The position numbers and the translations under genes are program-made. From CAINVV01 sp038323575 (GTDB lineage Bacteria > Bacteroidota > Bacteroidia > Bacteroidales > Prolixibacteraceae), in assembly GCA_038323575.1 (NCBI GenBank), contig JBBQHB010000001.1, positions 62,001-126,000 on the forward strand: a stretch of 64,000 bases of DNA, read 5' to 3'. This document shows positions 8,229 through 16,186 of the stretch, piece by piece (the first letter of the stretch is position 1; each line of letters begins with the position of its first letter). Below the pieces are notes generated by a model. It had not been told where the DNA came from. It did no database searches and worked only from the letters and a program-made list of their open reading frames with translations.

Positions 8229-8693
8229 ATGGAACTCAAGATCGACCTGCTTCCCAAAAGGAAAAAATCAACGCTAATCACTGTATTTGGTGCAGTTGGG
8301 GCTGCATTACCTTTCTTCTACTTTGTCGGTGCGCTACTTGACCATACAGAAATCCGGGTATACTATTGGCCCACGATGTTCTATCTGGAGGTTTATGGCA
8401 TTTTGGGTATCTTGCATGGACGGGGTTATAATCCCGAAAGATTCTTCGGAGGTGCATATGTCCTCGTTAATAATGAACTAATTGCCGTTAAAACAGGGGT
8501 GCTGAAGAAAGTACAGTCAGTTCAATGGGCAGAAATAAATTCAATGACATACAAAACCAATTGGTTTGAAATCAGGAAACCGGATGATTCTTCCTTTCAA
8601 TTAAAATTATCAGATCTTGAATTTAAGGTGCTTATTGAGACCAGGGATGCTATCTACACTATTGCCAAAGAGAAACAAATAAATATCAATTAA
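8229..8693 (+). CDS. Small membrane protein with PH-like domain, copy 2 of a tandem pair
   Basis: 154 residues from ATG 8229, chosen because MELKIDLL aligns with MELQIDLL of the first copy; a TTG 24 nt upstream is less likely. Shared blocks with copy 1 are FFGGAYV, NELIAVKTG, WAEINSMTYK, SSFQLKLSD and TRDAI. The hydrophobic N-terminal part is much less similar than the soluble part, which suggests that the C-terminal domain is under stronger constraint. Function unknown. Confidence 0.7.
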   Translation: MELKIDLLPKRKKSTLITVFGAVGAALPFFYFVGALLDHTEIRVYYWPTMFYLEVYGILGILHGRGYNPERFFGGAYVLVNNELIAVKTGVLKKVQSVQWAEINSMTYKTNWFEIRKPDDSSFQLKLSDLEFKVLIETRDAIYTIAKEKQININ

Positions 8694-8852
8694 TCAGCAT
8701 AAATACCAAATAAATTAACTTTTATGACTGTAAAATACATTTGAAATATCTTGTATAACCAGGATTAATCCAATAATATTTTATTATCCGGTCAGGATTG
8801 CGGTTATCTCCGCATGGCGTTAATTATCTCTTAATTACCGGGTAACCTTCTC

Positions 8853-8877
8853 TTTTGTTGTTGTATTAACAACAAAA
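8853..8877 (+). promoter_or_regulatory. Perfect hairpin touching the patatin ribosome-binding site
   Basis: Ten-base arms ttttgttgtt (8853-8862) and aacaacaaaa (8868-8877) with a 5-nt loop. The sequence aaggaga, a strong ribosome-binding site for a Bacteroidota gene, begins at the end of the right arm, 8-9 nt before the ATG at 8889. The hairpin could affect access to the ribosome-binding site, or serve as an operator; the sequence alone does not decide. Confidence 0.5.
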
Positions 8878-8888
8878 AGGAGACAGCC

Positions 8889-10712
8889 ATGGAAAATCAA
8901 AAAACTTTTAGAATAGGTATTGCAATGGCAGGGGCCGTTTCTGCAGGCGCTTACACCGCAGGCGTAATGGACTACCTGCTGGAAGCTTTGGAAAACTGGC
9001 AAAAAGCAAAAGATCTTGGCCTTTCCGGCGTTCCGAAACATGATGTTGTCATCGAAGTATTGAGCGGATCATCTGCCGGAGGCATGACAGCGGTTATTAC
9101 CGCAGCATCCGTACAGGAAGAGTTCCCCCACATTGACCAGACAAATTATTCTTCGGATACAAGCGAAGAGAATCCGCTGTATGATTCCTGGGTCAACCTG
9201 ACCGAAACTGCCGGAAGTGATATGATGAGCCAGATGCTTAGTCCGGAGGATATCACCGCTTCACCGCAGCTTAATCCTAAAAATGAGGTCAGATCCGTTT
9301 TTAATTCCCTCTTTATCGAGAAAATCGCACGCCGGACACTTGATACTACCGTAAAGGATCCCCGGATGAAAAGACCCTATTTTGCCGGCGACCTTGAAGT
9401 GCTGACCACACTGACTAATCTGAAGGGATATGACTACGAGCTGGAGTTTATTACTGCCGCCGGGAAAAGAGAAGACCGGATGACCATGCACAAAGATCTC
9501 TTTCATCTGCAGCTCAACCCGTCCGAAGTGTACCACGATGACGGCAAAATTCCCTTCCATTTTGAAACGCCGGAAGGGCTGAACAAGAATCTCCTGGTTG
9601 ACGCAGCAATCGCCACAGGGGCTTTCCCGGTAGGATTGGCACCGCGTGTAGTGATAAGGGATCCAAAGTAAATCAACGATAATCATTTACTGAAATTAAC
9701 CCGGGGAAAACCCTGGCTGGTTGATCCGATCCATGATTACAATACCGTTTGTGTCGACGGCGGAGTTATCAACAATGAGCCTTACGATCTGACCGAAGCG
9801 ATCCTGACCAACAGGAGGAAGGAAAATTTAAAGCGTTCGGCTAACAGGAAATCTGTGGCACGTTTCCAATTGGCAAAAAGCGCTTCGGCTTTTGACACTA
9901 CCATCTTAATGATTGATCCCTTCCCGAATTATGAAGATAAGCCATCATCAAGTCCTGTCAATTTACAGGCATTGAAATTCACCTCGTCCGGACTGCTGGC
10001 ATCCATGCGCCAGCAACTCATGGTCAAAACCGACCTGCTGCAAAAAGCATACGACGACAATGATTATACCAGGTTTATGATCAGCCCGATTCGTGCAAAA
10101 GGGGAAATCACCCAGCCAAACAGCCTTGCATGCGGTGCATTGGGCGGATTTGGAGGATTCTTCAGCAAGGATTTCAGGATACACGATTACCTGCTGGGAC
10201 GACGAAACTGTCAGCGGTTTATTCAATATTATTTTTGTGTTCCTGCCGAAGTCAATAATCCTATCATCGAATATGGCTATGGGAATTTAAGTGAAAATGA
10301 ACTGAAGTTCATACCGTCAAAAAATCAGGCATTGCGTCCGATTATTCCGGATATCCGGCTGAATCACAACCAAAATTCCCTGACTGTTCCAAAACCGGAA
10401 GCGGAATTTCCGTATCCCTCCATAGGAGTGAAATACCTGTTAAAATTGGAGGACAAGTTGAAGTCGCGGCTGAAAGTCGTTGTTGACAATATCGTAAACA
10501 CAAATGACCCGGAAAGTGAGACGCACCCCGACAATCCCATCATTAAAAAGATCAGAAAGAAATCCTGGGTCGCAAGAAATATCCTGAATCTTGCGACGAA
10601 ACGGTTTATTCCTGTCGGGAAAAATCTGGTCTGCAATCTTGCCGCAGAGAAATTTATCGATGCCGTTATTACAGATATGGACAAAAAGGGGCTGTTGAAG
10701 AATGATCTATGA
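8889..10712 (+). pseudogene. Patatin-like phospholipase split by an in-frame TAA
   Basis: One reading frame of 608 codons interrupted by a single TAA at 9669-9671. The part before the stop (260 residues) has the oxyanion-loop region IGIAMAGAVSAGAYTAGV and the nucleophile motif GSSAG with Ser62. After the stop the same frame continues without a break: WLVDPIHDYNTVCVDGGVIN, where D290 of the DGG motif is the catalytic aspartate, and about 300 further residues. The open part after the stop has a GTG at 9855 but that lies past DGG. The nonsense codon therefore separates the two halves of the Ser-Asp dyad. The rest of the frame is undamaged, so the mutation is recent, a sequencing error, or read through. 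Good AGGAG ribosome-binding site upstream. Confidence 0.8.
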
Positions 10713-10714
10713 CT

Positions 10715-10751
10715 CCCGGAACAAAATGATTACCGGGGTTAGTGTTCCGGG
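10715..10751. terminator. Possible stem-loop between convergent genes
   Basis: Inverted repeat cccggaac (10715-10722) and gttccggg (10744-10751) with a 21-nt loop, just after the patatin stop and before the convergent mmcQ-S4 gene end. There is no T-run after it, so it would be a weak terminator at best. A direct repeat gaacatttcaaac follows in the same gap. Confidence 0.35.
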
Positions 10752-10809
10752 TTCGGGGTTGAACATTTCAAACCCTTCAAACAATCTGAACATTTCAAAC
10801 TGCAGATAT

Positions 10810-11364
10810 TCAGGGTTGAATTGTTATCTTCTTTCCGAATATTTCAATCACATCGCCTGCCCGAAGCTTTGCCCGCTTCCTCGATTCGGGATTCCCGTTG
10901 AGTGTGACCTCCCCGTCTTCGACCATCATTTTGGCCTGTCCGCCGGACTCTGCAATGCGCAGCAATTTGAGCAGTTTAATCAGCTCGATGAATTCGGCAC
11001 CTTTCAGATTGTAGATCATGTCAACATCTTCCCTGGACTTCCCCGGCAAAGATGCGTACACCAAATCGTACGAGTGCCCGATCAGTTCTGTAATTAATTT
11101 TTCAGGTAAGCTGCCATCCAGTTTCACGGTATTCCAGTGCTGCTTGTTCATGTGGTAACCCGGAAGGATGGCTTCGTAATGTTCGCGAAGATCCACGGCC
11201 CTTTCGGGATCGCATTTCAGGTTAACGGAAGGATTGTTGTCCAGATCGAGCAAAGCAAACATTTTCCCGCCAACTTTCAGCACAAGTGTCACCTCATCAA
11301 AAGGAAACCCCTCTGTGACTCCTTTTCTTGCAAGGCAAATTTGTCTGACTTCTTCTATATTCAT
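10810..11364 (-). CDS. MmcQ/YjbR-like protein fused to an S4 RNA-binding domain
   Basis: 184 residues from the internal ATG at 11364, which fits the family start (MNIEEVRQICLARKGVTEGF); the longer frame begins with TTG. Residues 1 to about 115 match the MmcQ/YjbR (DUF419) family, with FPFDEVTLVLKVGGKMFAL and the W-N-T-V block. Residues about 122-184 are a complete S4 domain of the YbcJ type: FIELIKLLKLLRIAESGGQA, VEDGEVTLNGNPESRKRAK and AGDVIEIFGKK. MmcQ/YjbR proteins have a CyaY-like DNA-binding fold, while YbcJ-type S4 domains bind RNA. I see no frameshift at the join, so this is a real two-domain protein. Function unknown. Confidence 0.85.
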   Translation of the reverse strand: MNIEEVRQICLARKGVTEGFPFDEVTLVLKVGGKMFALLDLDNNPSVNLKCDPERAVDLREHYEAILPGYHMNKQHWNTVKLDGSLPEKLITELIGHSYDLVYASLPGKSREDVDMIYNLKGAEFIELIKLLKLLRIAESGGQAKMMVEDGEVTLNGNPESRKRAKLRAGDVIEIFGKKITIQP

Positions 11365-11400
11365 GGCTTCCAAATTTACATGCGTGAAATTAATCAAAAA

Positions 11401-11512
11401 GTGCCTAAAGTGAGCTAAAGTGAGCTAAAGTGACTAAAGTTATGGACTCCCAACAAATACCCGATGTGGCTAAGTACTTTAGTTCACTTTAGCTCACTTT
11501 AGCTCACTTTTA
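11401..11512. repeat. Decamer mirror element, copy 1 (family A)
   Basis: Left arm 11405-11440 has ctaaagtgag twice, then ctaaagtga and ctaaagt; right arm 11476-11511 is its near-perfect inverted copy, with one single-base length difference. The centre (11441-11475) is 35 nt and ends in tgtggctaagt, shared with copies 2 and 3. The right arm reaches the stop codon of yraN. Confidence 0.85.
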
Positions 11513-11899
11513 ATTAACCGGAGGAGTAAACGCCCCTTCGAAATGCTCCAGCGCATGGCTTCCGTCTTTTTTTATCACCACTGAGATCACGTCGAACCGT
11601 GTTTCAAGATCAACCTTGTTTGCAATCAGCCAGGCTTCGGCCACTTCAACAATGTTTCTAATCTTGGATACAGTTACTGCCTCCCAGGGTTCCTCTGCAT
11701 AATTTTCGAATCTGGTTTTCACCTCAACCACCACTATTTCCTTGCGTTGCCGGGCAACCAGATCGATTTCTTTGTGCCCGAAATGCCAGTTGACATCCAA
11801 TATCTTGTAGCCTTTTAACATTAAGTAATCCCTGGCTATCTCTTCACCTTTTTTGCCAAGATCATCTTTTTCTCCACGATCATCCGACTCGTTCCGCAT
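11510..11899 (-). CDS. yraN: YraN family (UPF0102) endonuclease-like protein
   Basis: 129 residues, the usual size of UPF0102 proteins. The nuclease-fold signature is present: GKKGEEIARDYLMLKGYKIL, HKEIDLVARQRKEI with the catalytic D, and VVVEVKTR with the E-x-K pair. YraN proteins have a Holliday-junction-resolvase-like fold but no firmly established role. The gene begins 11 nt after the end of ldcA, so the two form one transcription unit, and its stop codon is shared with the edge of a repeat element. Confidence 0.9.
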   Translation of the reverse strand: MRNESDDRGEKDDLGKKGEEIARDYLMLKGYKILDVNWHFGHKEIDLVARQRKEIVVVEVKTRFENYAEEPWEAVTVSKIRNIVEVAEAWLIANKVDLETRFDVISVVIKKDGSHALEHFEGAFTPPVN

Positions 11900-11910
11900 C
11901 TCAGGAAAGT

Positions 11911-12816
11911 TTAAAAAGTTTGTTTAACCAAAACCATATCTGCTGTTACATCCAGCGAAATTTCACTGCCCATAAGCAGCGGGTAGTTGGGCAGTTCGTG
12001 TCCTGCCGGAAAGCCAAAAACGACAGGGTAACCGTATCCGGCCACTACATCCCGGATAATCCCGAACGCATCTGATCCAAAAGGTGTATCGCCTGATTTT
12101 ATAGCTGTAAAATAGCCAACGATCAAGCCGGCAAGGCGGGACAATGCGCCGCCGAATTTAAAATTCATCATCATTCTGTCGATGTGGTAATCGAATTCAG
12201 ATATATCCTCAATGAAAAGCACCTTCCCGTCGTATGAATGATCAAGGGGTGTACCACGCAGGCTTAACAATATGGAGAGGTTCCCGCCGACCAACTGTCC
12301 ACAGCACTTTCCCGGCAGGTTCAGTCCGGATGGCTCCAGCCTGTATTCCGTTGAACGGCCCCTGAGAAGATCGAGTAACCGGTCGAAACTGGGAGACCGT
12401 TCACCGTTCTCAAAAAAGAAAGCGGGCATTACCCCATGAACAGACGCCACATTTTTATGCGTCAGGAAGGAATGAAAAACAGTGATATCGCTAAAACCCA
12501 CCAGCCATTTTGGGCTGTAGTCAAACCCTGACCAATCGAGCAAGGTAAGTGTCCTGAGTGAGCCATAACCGCCGCGTGTAAAAATCACCGCCTTCACTTC
12601 CGGATCATCAAGCGCCAGCTGGATATCTGCGGCGCGAACAGCATCCACACCGGCAAACATATGGAAAGCATCAAAAGCATGCTTACCGATTTCCACCATG
12701 AATTTTTCCTGTTCCAGCAATCGGCGGGCCAGTTCAACGGGCTCCCTTTCAATCTTCCCGGCTACGGATACCAGGGCTATTTTGTCGCCGGGCTGAAGGA
12801 ATGGTGGGTGGATCAT
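11911..12816 (-). CDS. ldcA: LD-carboxypeptidase (S66 family, LdcA/MccF-like)
   Basis: 301 residues. The S66 serine peptidase features are the N-terminal FLQPGDKIALVSVAG, TRGGYGSLRTL, the nucleophile Ser109 in VGFSDITV, VGGNLSILLSLRGT, a glutamate in LFIEDISEFDYHIDRM and the histidine in GFPAGHELPNYPL. LdcA cleaves the terminal D-alanine from murein tetrapeptides in cell-wall recycling; MccF-type relatives cleave peptide-nucleotide antibiotics. The general muropeptide role is the default here because no microcin genes are nearby. It is cotranscribed with yraN. Confidence 0.88.
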   Translation of the reverse strand: MIHPPFLQPGDKIALVSVAGKIEREPVELARRLLEQEKFMVEIGKHAFDAFHMFAGVDAVRAADIQLALDDPEVKAVIFTRGGYGSLRTLTLLDWSGFDYSPKWLVGFSDITVFHSFLTHKNVASVHGVMPAFFFENGERSPSFDRLLDLLRGRSTEYRLEPSGLNLPGKCCGQLVGGNLSILLSLRGTPLDHSYDGKVLFIEDISEFDYHIDRMMMNFKFGGALSRLAGLIVGYFTAIKSGDTPFGSDAFGIIRDVVAGYGYPVVFGFPAGHELPNYPLLMGSEISLDVTADMVLVKQTF

Positions 12817-12852
12817 GGGTTGGTATTTATTGCAAATATAAGGTTAAAAAAT

Positions 12853-12998
12853 AAGTGACTAAAGTGACTAAAGTGAGCTAAAGTGACTAAAGTACTTCGC
12901 CACATAGAGCAATTGTCCGATGTCCCCAACTTTAGTCACTTTAGCTCACTTTAGTTCACTTTAGTCACTTTCTGTTCACTTTCTGTTCACTTTCTGTT
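12853..12998. repeat. Decamer mirror element, copy 2 (family A), expanded arm
   Basis: Left arm 12853-12893, right arm 12929-12971, again inverted copies of a ctaaagtga/ctaaagtgag array with one base of length difference. The centre (12894-12928) is 35 nt and, read on the minus strand, aligns without gaps to copies 1 and 3 (end tatgtggcgaagt). Beyond the right arm there are three copies of an 11-nt unit tcactttctgt (12965-12997) that run into the 3' end of purN. Confidence 0.85.
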
Positions 12999-13549
12999 AA
13001 CAGGGTTTCTATCACTTTCGGGAAGTACTCCATCTCCAACAGGTGAATTTTCCCGGCCAGTATTTCCGGCGTATCATTCGGCCCGATTACACAACTTGCC
13101 TGAAACAATATTTTACCATGGTCATAAATCTCATCGACCAAATGAATCGTTATTCCGGATTCTTTTTCCCGGTTGGCAATAACAGACTGGTGGACGCGCG
13201 CACCGTACATGCCTTTTCCGCCATATGCAGGGAGGAGCGCGGGATGAATGTTGACCACCTGAAATTCACGGACGAATTTTGGTGGCAAAAGAAGCAGAAA
13301 TCCGGCAAGGACGATCAGGTCTATCTCTCTATTTTTAAATTCATTCAACAAATGGTCGGTTTCAGCAAATTGATTTTTGGTAAAGACGAAGGCTTCTATG
13401 TTCAGACGCTCAGCTCTTTCCAACACGAAGGCGTCGGATTTATTCGTCCAAACCGAGTCAACCATAACGGACGGATGATTTTGAAAAAACCGAATAATAT
13501 TCTCGGCATTTGAACCTGATCCGGAAGCAAGGATGGCTATTTTTTTCAT
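12965..13549 (-). CDS. purN: Phosphoribosylglycinamide formyltransferase
   Basis: 194 residues from the ATG at 13549 (MKKIAILASGSGSNAENII); an upstream TTG or GTG would add 15 residues with no family match. It transfers the formyl group of 10-formyl-THF to GAR in purine synthesis. Motifs: glycine-rich start, LAGFLLLLPPKFV, VNIHPALLPAYGGKGMYG with the catalytic Asn-His and the HxxLLP block, and the aspartate region GPNDTPEIL. The last residues, TESEQKVNRK, are encoded by an 11-nt tandem repeat and the TGA lies in the arm of a repeat element; the natural C-terminus probably ended near ETLL. Confidence 0.92.
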   Translation of the reverse strand: MKKIAILASGSGSNAENIIRFFQNHPSVMVDSVWTNKSDAFVLERAERLNIEAFVFTKNQFAETDHLLNEFKNREIDLIVLAGFLLLLPPKFVREFQVVNIHPALLPAYGGKGMYGARVHQSVIANREKESGITIHLVDEIYDHGKILFQASCVIGPNDTPEILAGKIHLLEMEYFPKVIETLLTESEQKVNRK

Positions 13550-13657
13550 AGTCAAGTACTTATAGTGATCACTTTTTTGAATTTTCGAACCCATTATTCT
13601 ACTTTATTCAGGGCGAGGTTAATTTGATGGTAAAATGGGTACATTATTGGGCAAATA

Positions 13658-13690
13658 TTTGGAAGATTATTTTGTTTCTTCGTTTCTTTG
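13658..13690 (+). promoter_or_regulatory. Candidate promoter of acpP-fabF-rnc
   Basis: A TTTG at 13658-13661 and, 21 nt later, tttctttg at 13683-13690, close to the Bacteroidota pattern of a -33 TTTG and a -7 TAnnTTTG box. It would leave a leader of about 55 nt before the acpP ATG at 13751. Seven of eight positions of the -7 box match. Confidence 0.5.
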
Positions 13691-13750
13691 CATCGCTGAA
13701 AAATTCAGTGTGTAAAAATAATAATAGTAACCACGTAAAATTAAAAAATT

Positions 13751-13987
13751 ATGTCTGACATTACGGCTAAGGTAAAAGCAATCATTGTTGATAAACTTGG
13801 AGTTGACGAGAGCGAAGTAACAACAGAAGCTTCTTTCACAAACGATTTAGGCGCAGATTCTTTGGACACCGTTGAGTTAATCATGGAGTTCGAAAAAGAG
13901 TTTGGTATTGCTATTCCTGATGATCAAGCAGAAAAAATCGGCACAGTTGGTGACGCTATCAAATACATCACTGAGAACGCGAAGTAA
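13751..13987 (+). CDS. acpP: Acyl carrier protein
   Basis: 78 residues, acidic, with the phosphopantetheine attachment serine S37 in GADSLDTVEL and the helix IMEFEKEFGIAIPDD. It carries growing acyl chains in type II fatty-acid synthesis. fabF follows 27 nt downstream and rnc after that, the standard acpP-fabF-rnc order of this phylum. Confidence 0.97.
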   Translation: MSDITAKVKAIIVDKLGVDESEVTTEASFTNDLGADSLDTVELIMEFEKEFGIAIPDDQAEKIGTVGDAIKYITENAK

Positions 13988-14014
13988 CAAATAAGTAAGG
14001 TCTTAAAAATCAAT

Positions 14015-15265
14015 ATGGAATTAAAACGAGTTGTTGTAACAGGTATTGGCACAATCAACCCGCTTGGCAAAAATGTTGAAGAATATTGGGAAGGCCTAAG
14101 GAATGGGGTCAGCGGTGCCGGCCCCATTACTCGTTTTGACGCCTCCAAGTACAAAACAAAATTTGCCTGCGAGATAAAGAATTTCGATCCGAATGAATAC
14201 CTGAACCGGAAAGAGGTGCAGAAACATGATATGTATGCGCAATATGCCTATATCGCTGCGGCACAAGCCATTGAAAACTCAGGTTTGGATCTTTCCAAAA
14301 TCGACAAAGATGAGGTGGGTGTTATCTGGGGTGCAGGGATAGGCGGACTGGATACATTCTATCAGTCTGTTACCGATTTCAACAGCAATCCGGATAATCC
14401 AAGGTTTTCACCCTTCTTCATCCCGAAGATGATCGCCAACATGGCCAGCGGTAACATCTGTATGCAGTATGGCTTCAGAGGTCCGTCCATTACGACTGTA
14501 ACCGCATGTGCATCTGCTACTCATGCAATGATTGATGCTGCCACCTATATCCGTATCGGCAAAGCAACCATTTTTATTGCAGGAGGCTCAGAGGCAGCAA
14601 TTACCCATGCAGGCGTAGGAGGTTTCAACGCCATGCATGCACTTTCGACCAGAAACGATGATCCTTCAACTGCCTCTCGTCCTTTTGACAAAGACAGGGA
14701 TGGATTCGTGATGGGTGAAGGTGCAGGAGCGATCGTCCTGGAAGAATACGAACATGCCATTGCACGTGGAGCTACCATTTGGGCAGAATTGGTTGGCGGA
14801 GGAATGTCAACTGACGCGTATCATATGACTGCTCCTGATCCTGAAGGCGGCGGTGCTTCATTGGTAATGAAAAGGGCGCTGAATGACGCAGGTCTCCAGC
14901 CGGAAGATATCGATTACATCAATGTACACGGTACTTCTACAGGTTTGGGTGATATTGCCGAACCAAAAGCAATCAAAAAAGTATTTGGTGACCACACATA
15001 CAAAGTTGCCATCAGCGCAACCAAGTCGATGACCGGCCATCTGTTGGGAGCAGCAGGAGCTGTTGAAGCTATTGCCTGCATCCTTGCCATGAAATACGGC
15101 ATCATCCCTCCGACCATCAACCAATTTGAACTTGACCCGGAAATTGATCCGAATATTGATTTTACTTTCAACCATGCAAAAGAACGTAACATCAGATACG
15201 CGTTGAGTAACACCTTTGGTTTCGGAGGTCACAACGGTACAGTCATCTTCAAAAAACTAGATTAG
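14015..15265 (+). CDS. fabF: 3-oxoacyl-[acyl-carrier-protein] synthase II
   Basis: 416 residues. Condensing enzyme that extends acyl-ACP with malonyl-ACP. The active-site cysteine is C165 (TVTACASATHAMI); the two histidines are in NVHGTSTGLGD and SMTGHLLGAAGAVE, and the C-terminal NTFGFGGHNG loop is present. It sits between acpP and rnc with short gaps and is read from the same promoter. No missing residues. Confidence 0.97.
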   Translation: MELKRVVVTGIGTINPLGKNVEEYWEGLRNGVSGAGPITRFDASKYKTKFACEIKNFDPNEYLNRKEVQKHDMYAQYAYIAAAQAIENSGLDLSKIDKDEVGVIWGAGIGGLDTFYQSVTDFNSNPDNPRFSPFFIPKMIANMASGNICMQYGFRGPSITTVTACASATHAMIDAATYIRIGKATIFIAGGSEAAITHAGVGGFNAMHALSTRNDDPSTASRPFDKDRDGFVMGEGAGAIVLEEYEHAIARGATIWAELVGGGMSTDAYHMTAPDPEGGGASLVMKRALNDAGLQPEDIDYINVHGTSTGLGDIAEPKAIKKVFGDHTYKVAISATKSMTGHLLGAAGAVEAIACILAMKYGIIPPTINQFELDPEIDPNIDFTFNHAKERNIRYALSNTFGFGGHNGTVIFKKLD

Positions 15266-15268
15266 CAG

Positions 15269-16006
15269 GTGATCAGAAATTTGAGATATCAGATAAAACT
15301 CTTTTCTTCCCCAAGAAAAGAGTTTTATTCGTATATCAAAGCGCTGACCGGTCACAGCCCGCTGAAATTCAAACTTTACGACATCGCTTTCATCCACAAA
15401 TCAGCATCATATTTGGATAAGATGGGGAATTTGGTAAACAATGAGCGTCTGGAGTATCTGGGAGATGCTATCCTTGGTACTATTGTTGCCGAATACCTCT
15501 ACAACAGGTTTCCTTTCAAAGACGAAGGTTTTCTTACCCAATTAAGATCCCGTGTTGTCAACCGCAGCTTCTTGACCCAGCTCACCTTTAAGATGAAACT
15601 CAACCGGTATGTCGTTTCCAATGCCAACTCGGTAAGTGAAACCAGTCATTTGTATGGCGATTTGCTGGAAGCTTTCATCGGCGCACTTTACCTGGACAGC
15701 GGGTACACGGTTACCAAAAATTTCGTTATAAAAAAGATCTTCAACCAGCATGTTGATATCCAAGAAATGGAGAATGTTGACAACAATTTCAAAAGTCAAC
15801 TGATAGAATGGGGTCAGAAGATCAAGCAGGAGGTAGAATTCAAGACTGTCAACAACCCCGATGCGGGTACCGAAAAAATGCCTTTTGTTTCCAACGCATG
15901 CATAGACGGGAGAATTTTTGGAACAGGAGAAGGTTATTCCAAAAAAGAGGCTCAGCAAAATGCTGCCCGGCAGGCCCTCGAAAAATTGAGCATCCAGGAG
16001 CTCTAG
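15269..16006 (+). CDS. rnc: Ribonuclease III
   Basis: 245 residues, starting with GTG three bases after the fabF stop. The RNase III signature NERLEYLGDAIL lies at residues 58-69 and the second acidic pair in YGDLLEAFIGALYLDSGY. The C-terminal double-stranded RNA-binding domain (about 170-242) ends in GEGYSKKEAQQNAARQALEKL. It processes rRNA and structured mRNAs; the long hairpins formed by repeat elements in this genome could be substrates, which is speculation. Confidence 0.95.
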   Translation: MIRNLRYQIKLFSSPRKEFYSYIKALTGHSPLKFKLYDIAFIHKSASYLDKMGNLVNNERLEYLGDAILGTIVAEYLYNRFPFKDEGFLTQLRSRVVNRSFLTQLTFKMKLNRYVVSNANSVSETSHLYGDLLEAFIGALYLDSGYTVTKNFVIKKIFNQHVDIQEMENVDNNFKSQLIEWGQKIKQEVEFKTVNNPDAGTEKMPFVSNACIDGRIFGTGEGYSKKEAQQNAARQALEKLSIQEL

Positions 16007-16011
16007 AAAGA

Positions 16012-16129
16012 ACAGCTGTTAGCTTTCGGTTGTAATCTTTTTATATTTTATTGTTAACCAAAACTGACGGGGCTTTCCTCAATTGGCTAACTGCTAAAAG
16101 CTAACAGCTAACAACTTGCAGTGCCCCGT
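16012..16129. repeat. Mirror element with gctaaca heptamers
   Basis: The left arm has agctgttagcttt (16014-16026), whose exact complement lies at 16097-16109 within gctaaca-type repeats (16086-16116). A second, interlocking inverted repeat pairs acggggc (16067-16073) with gccccgt (16123-16129). The element starts six bases after the rnc stop. It may act as a terminator for the acpP operon. Confidence 0.6.
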
Positions 16130-16186
16130 TGTTAAATATTGTTAAGGATCCGCCTCTCAACGGATTATTAACTCTATATTTGTTTT

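Noticed and set aside
9669..9671. Recoding of the patatin stop codon as selenocysteine
   Set aside because: The codon is TAA, not TGA, and the position is not a catalytic residue; nonsense mutation or sequence error is simpler.
10702..11097. A plus-strand open frame after the patatin gene
   Set aside because: Antisense to the S4 domain of the mmcQ-S4 gene, whose minus-strand product has clear domain matches.
16175..16182. Promoter giving a leaderless rprX transcript
   Set aside because: The -7 box is perfect but no -33 box lies at 19-21 nt and the box is only 5 nt before the ATG, so I did not list it as a promoter.
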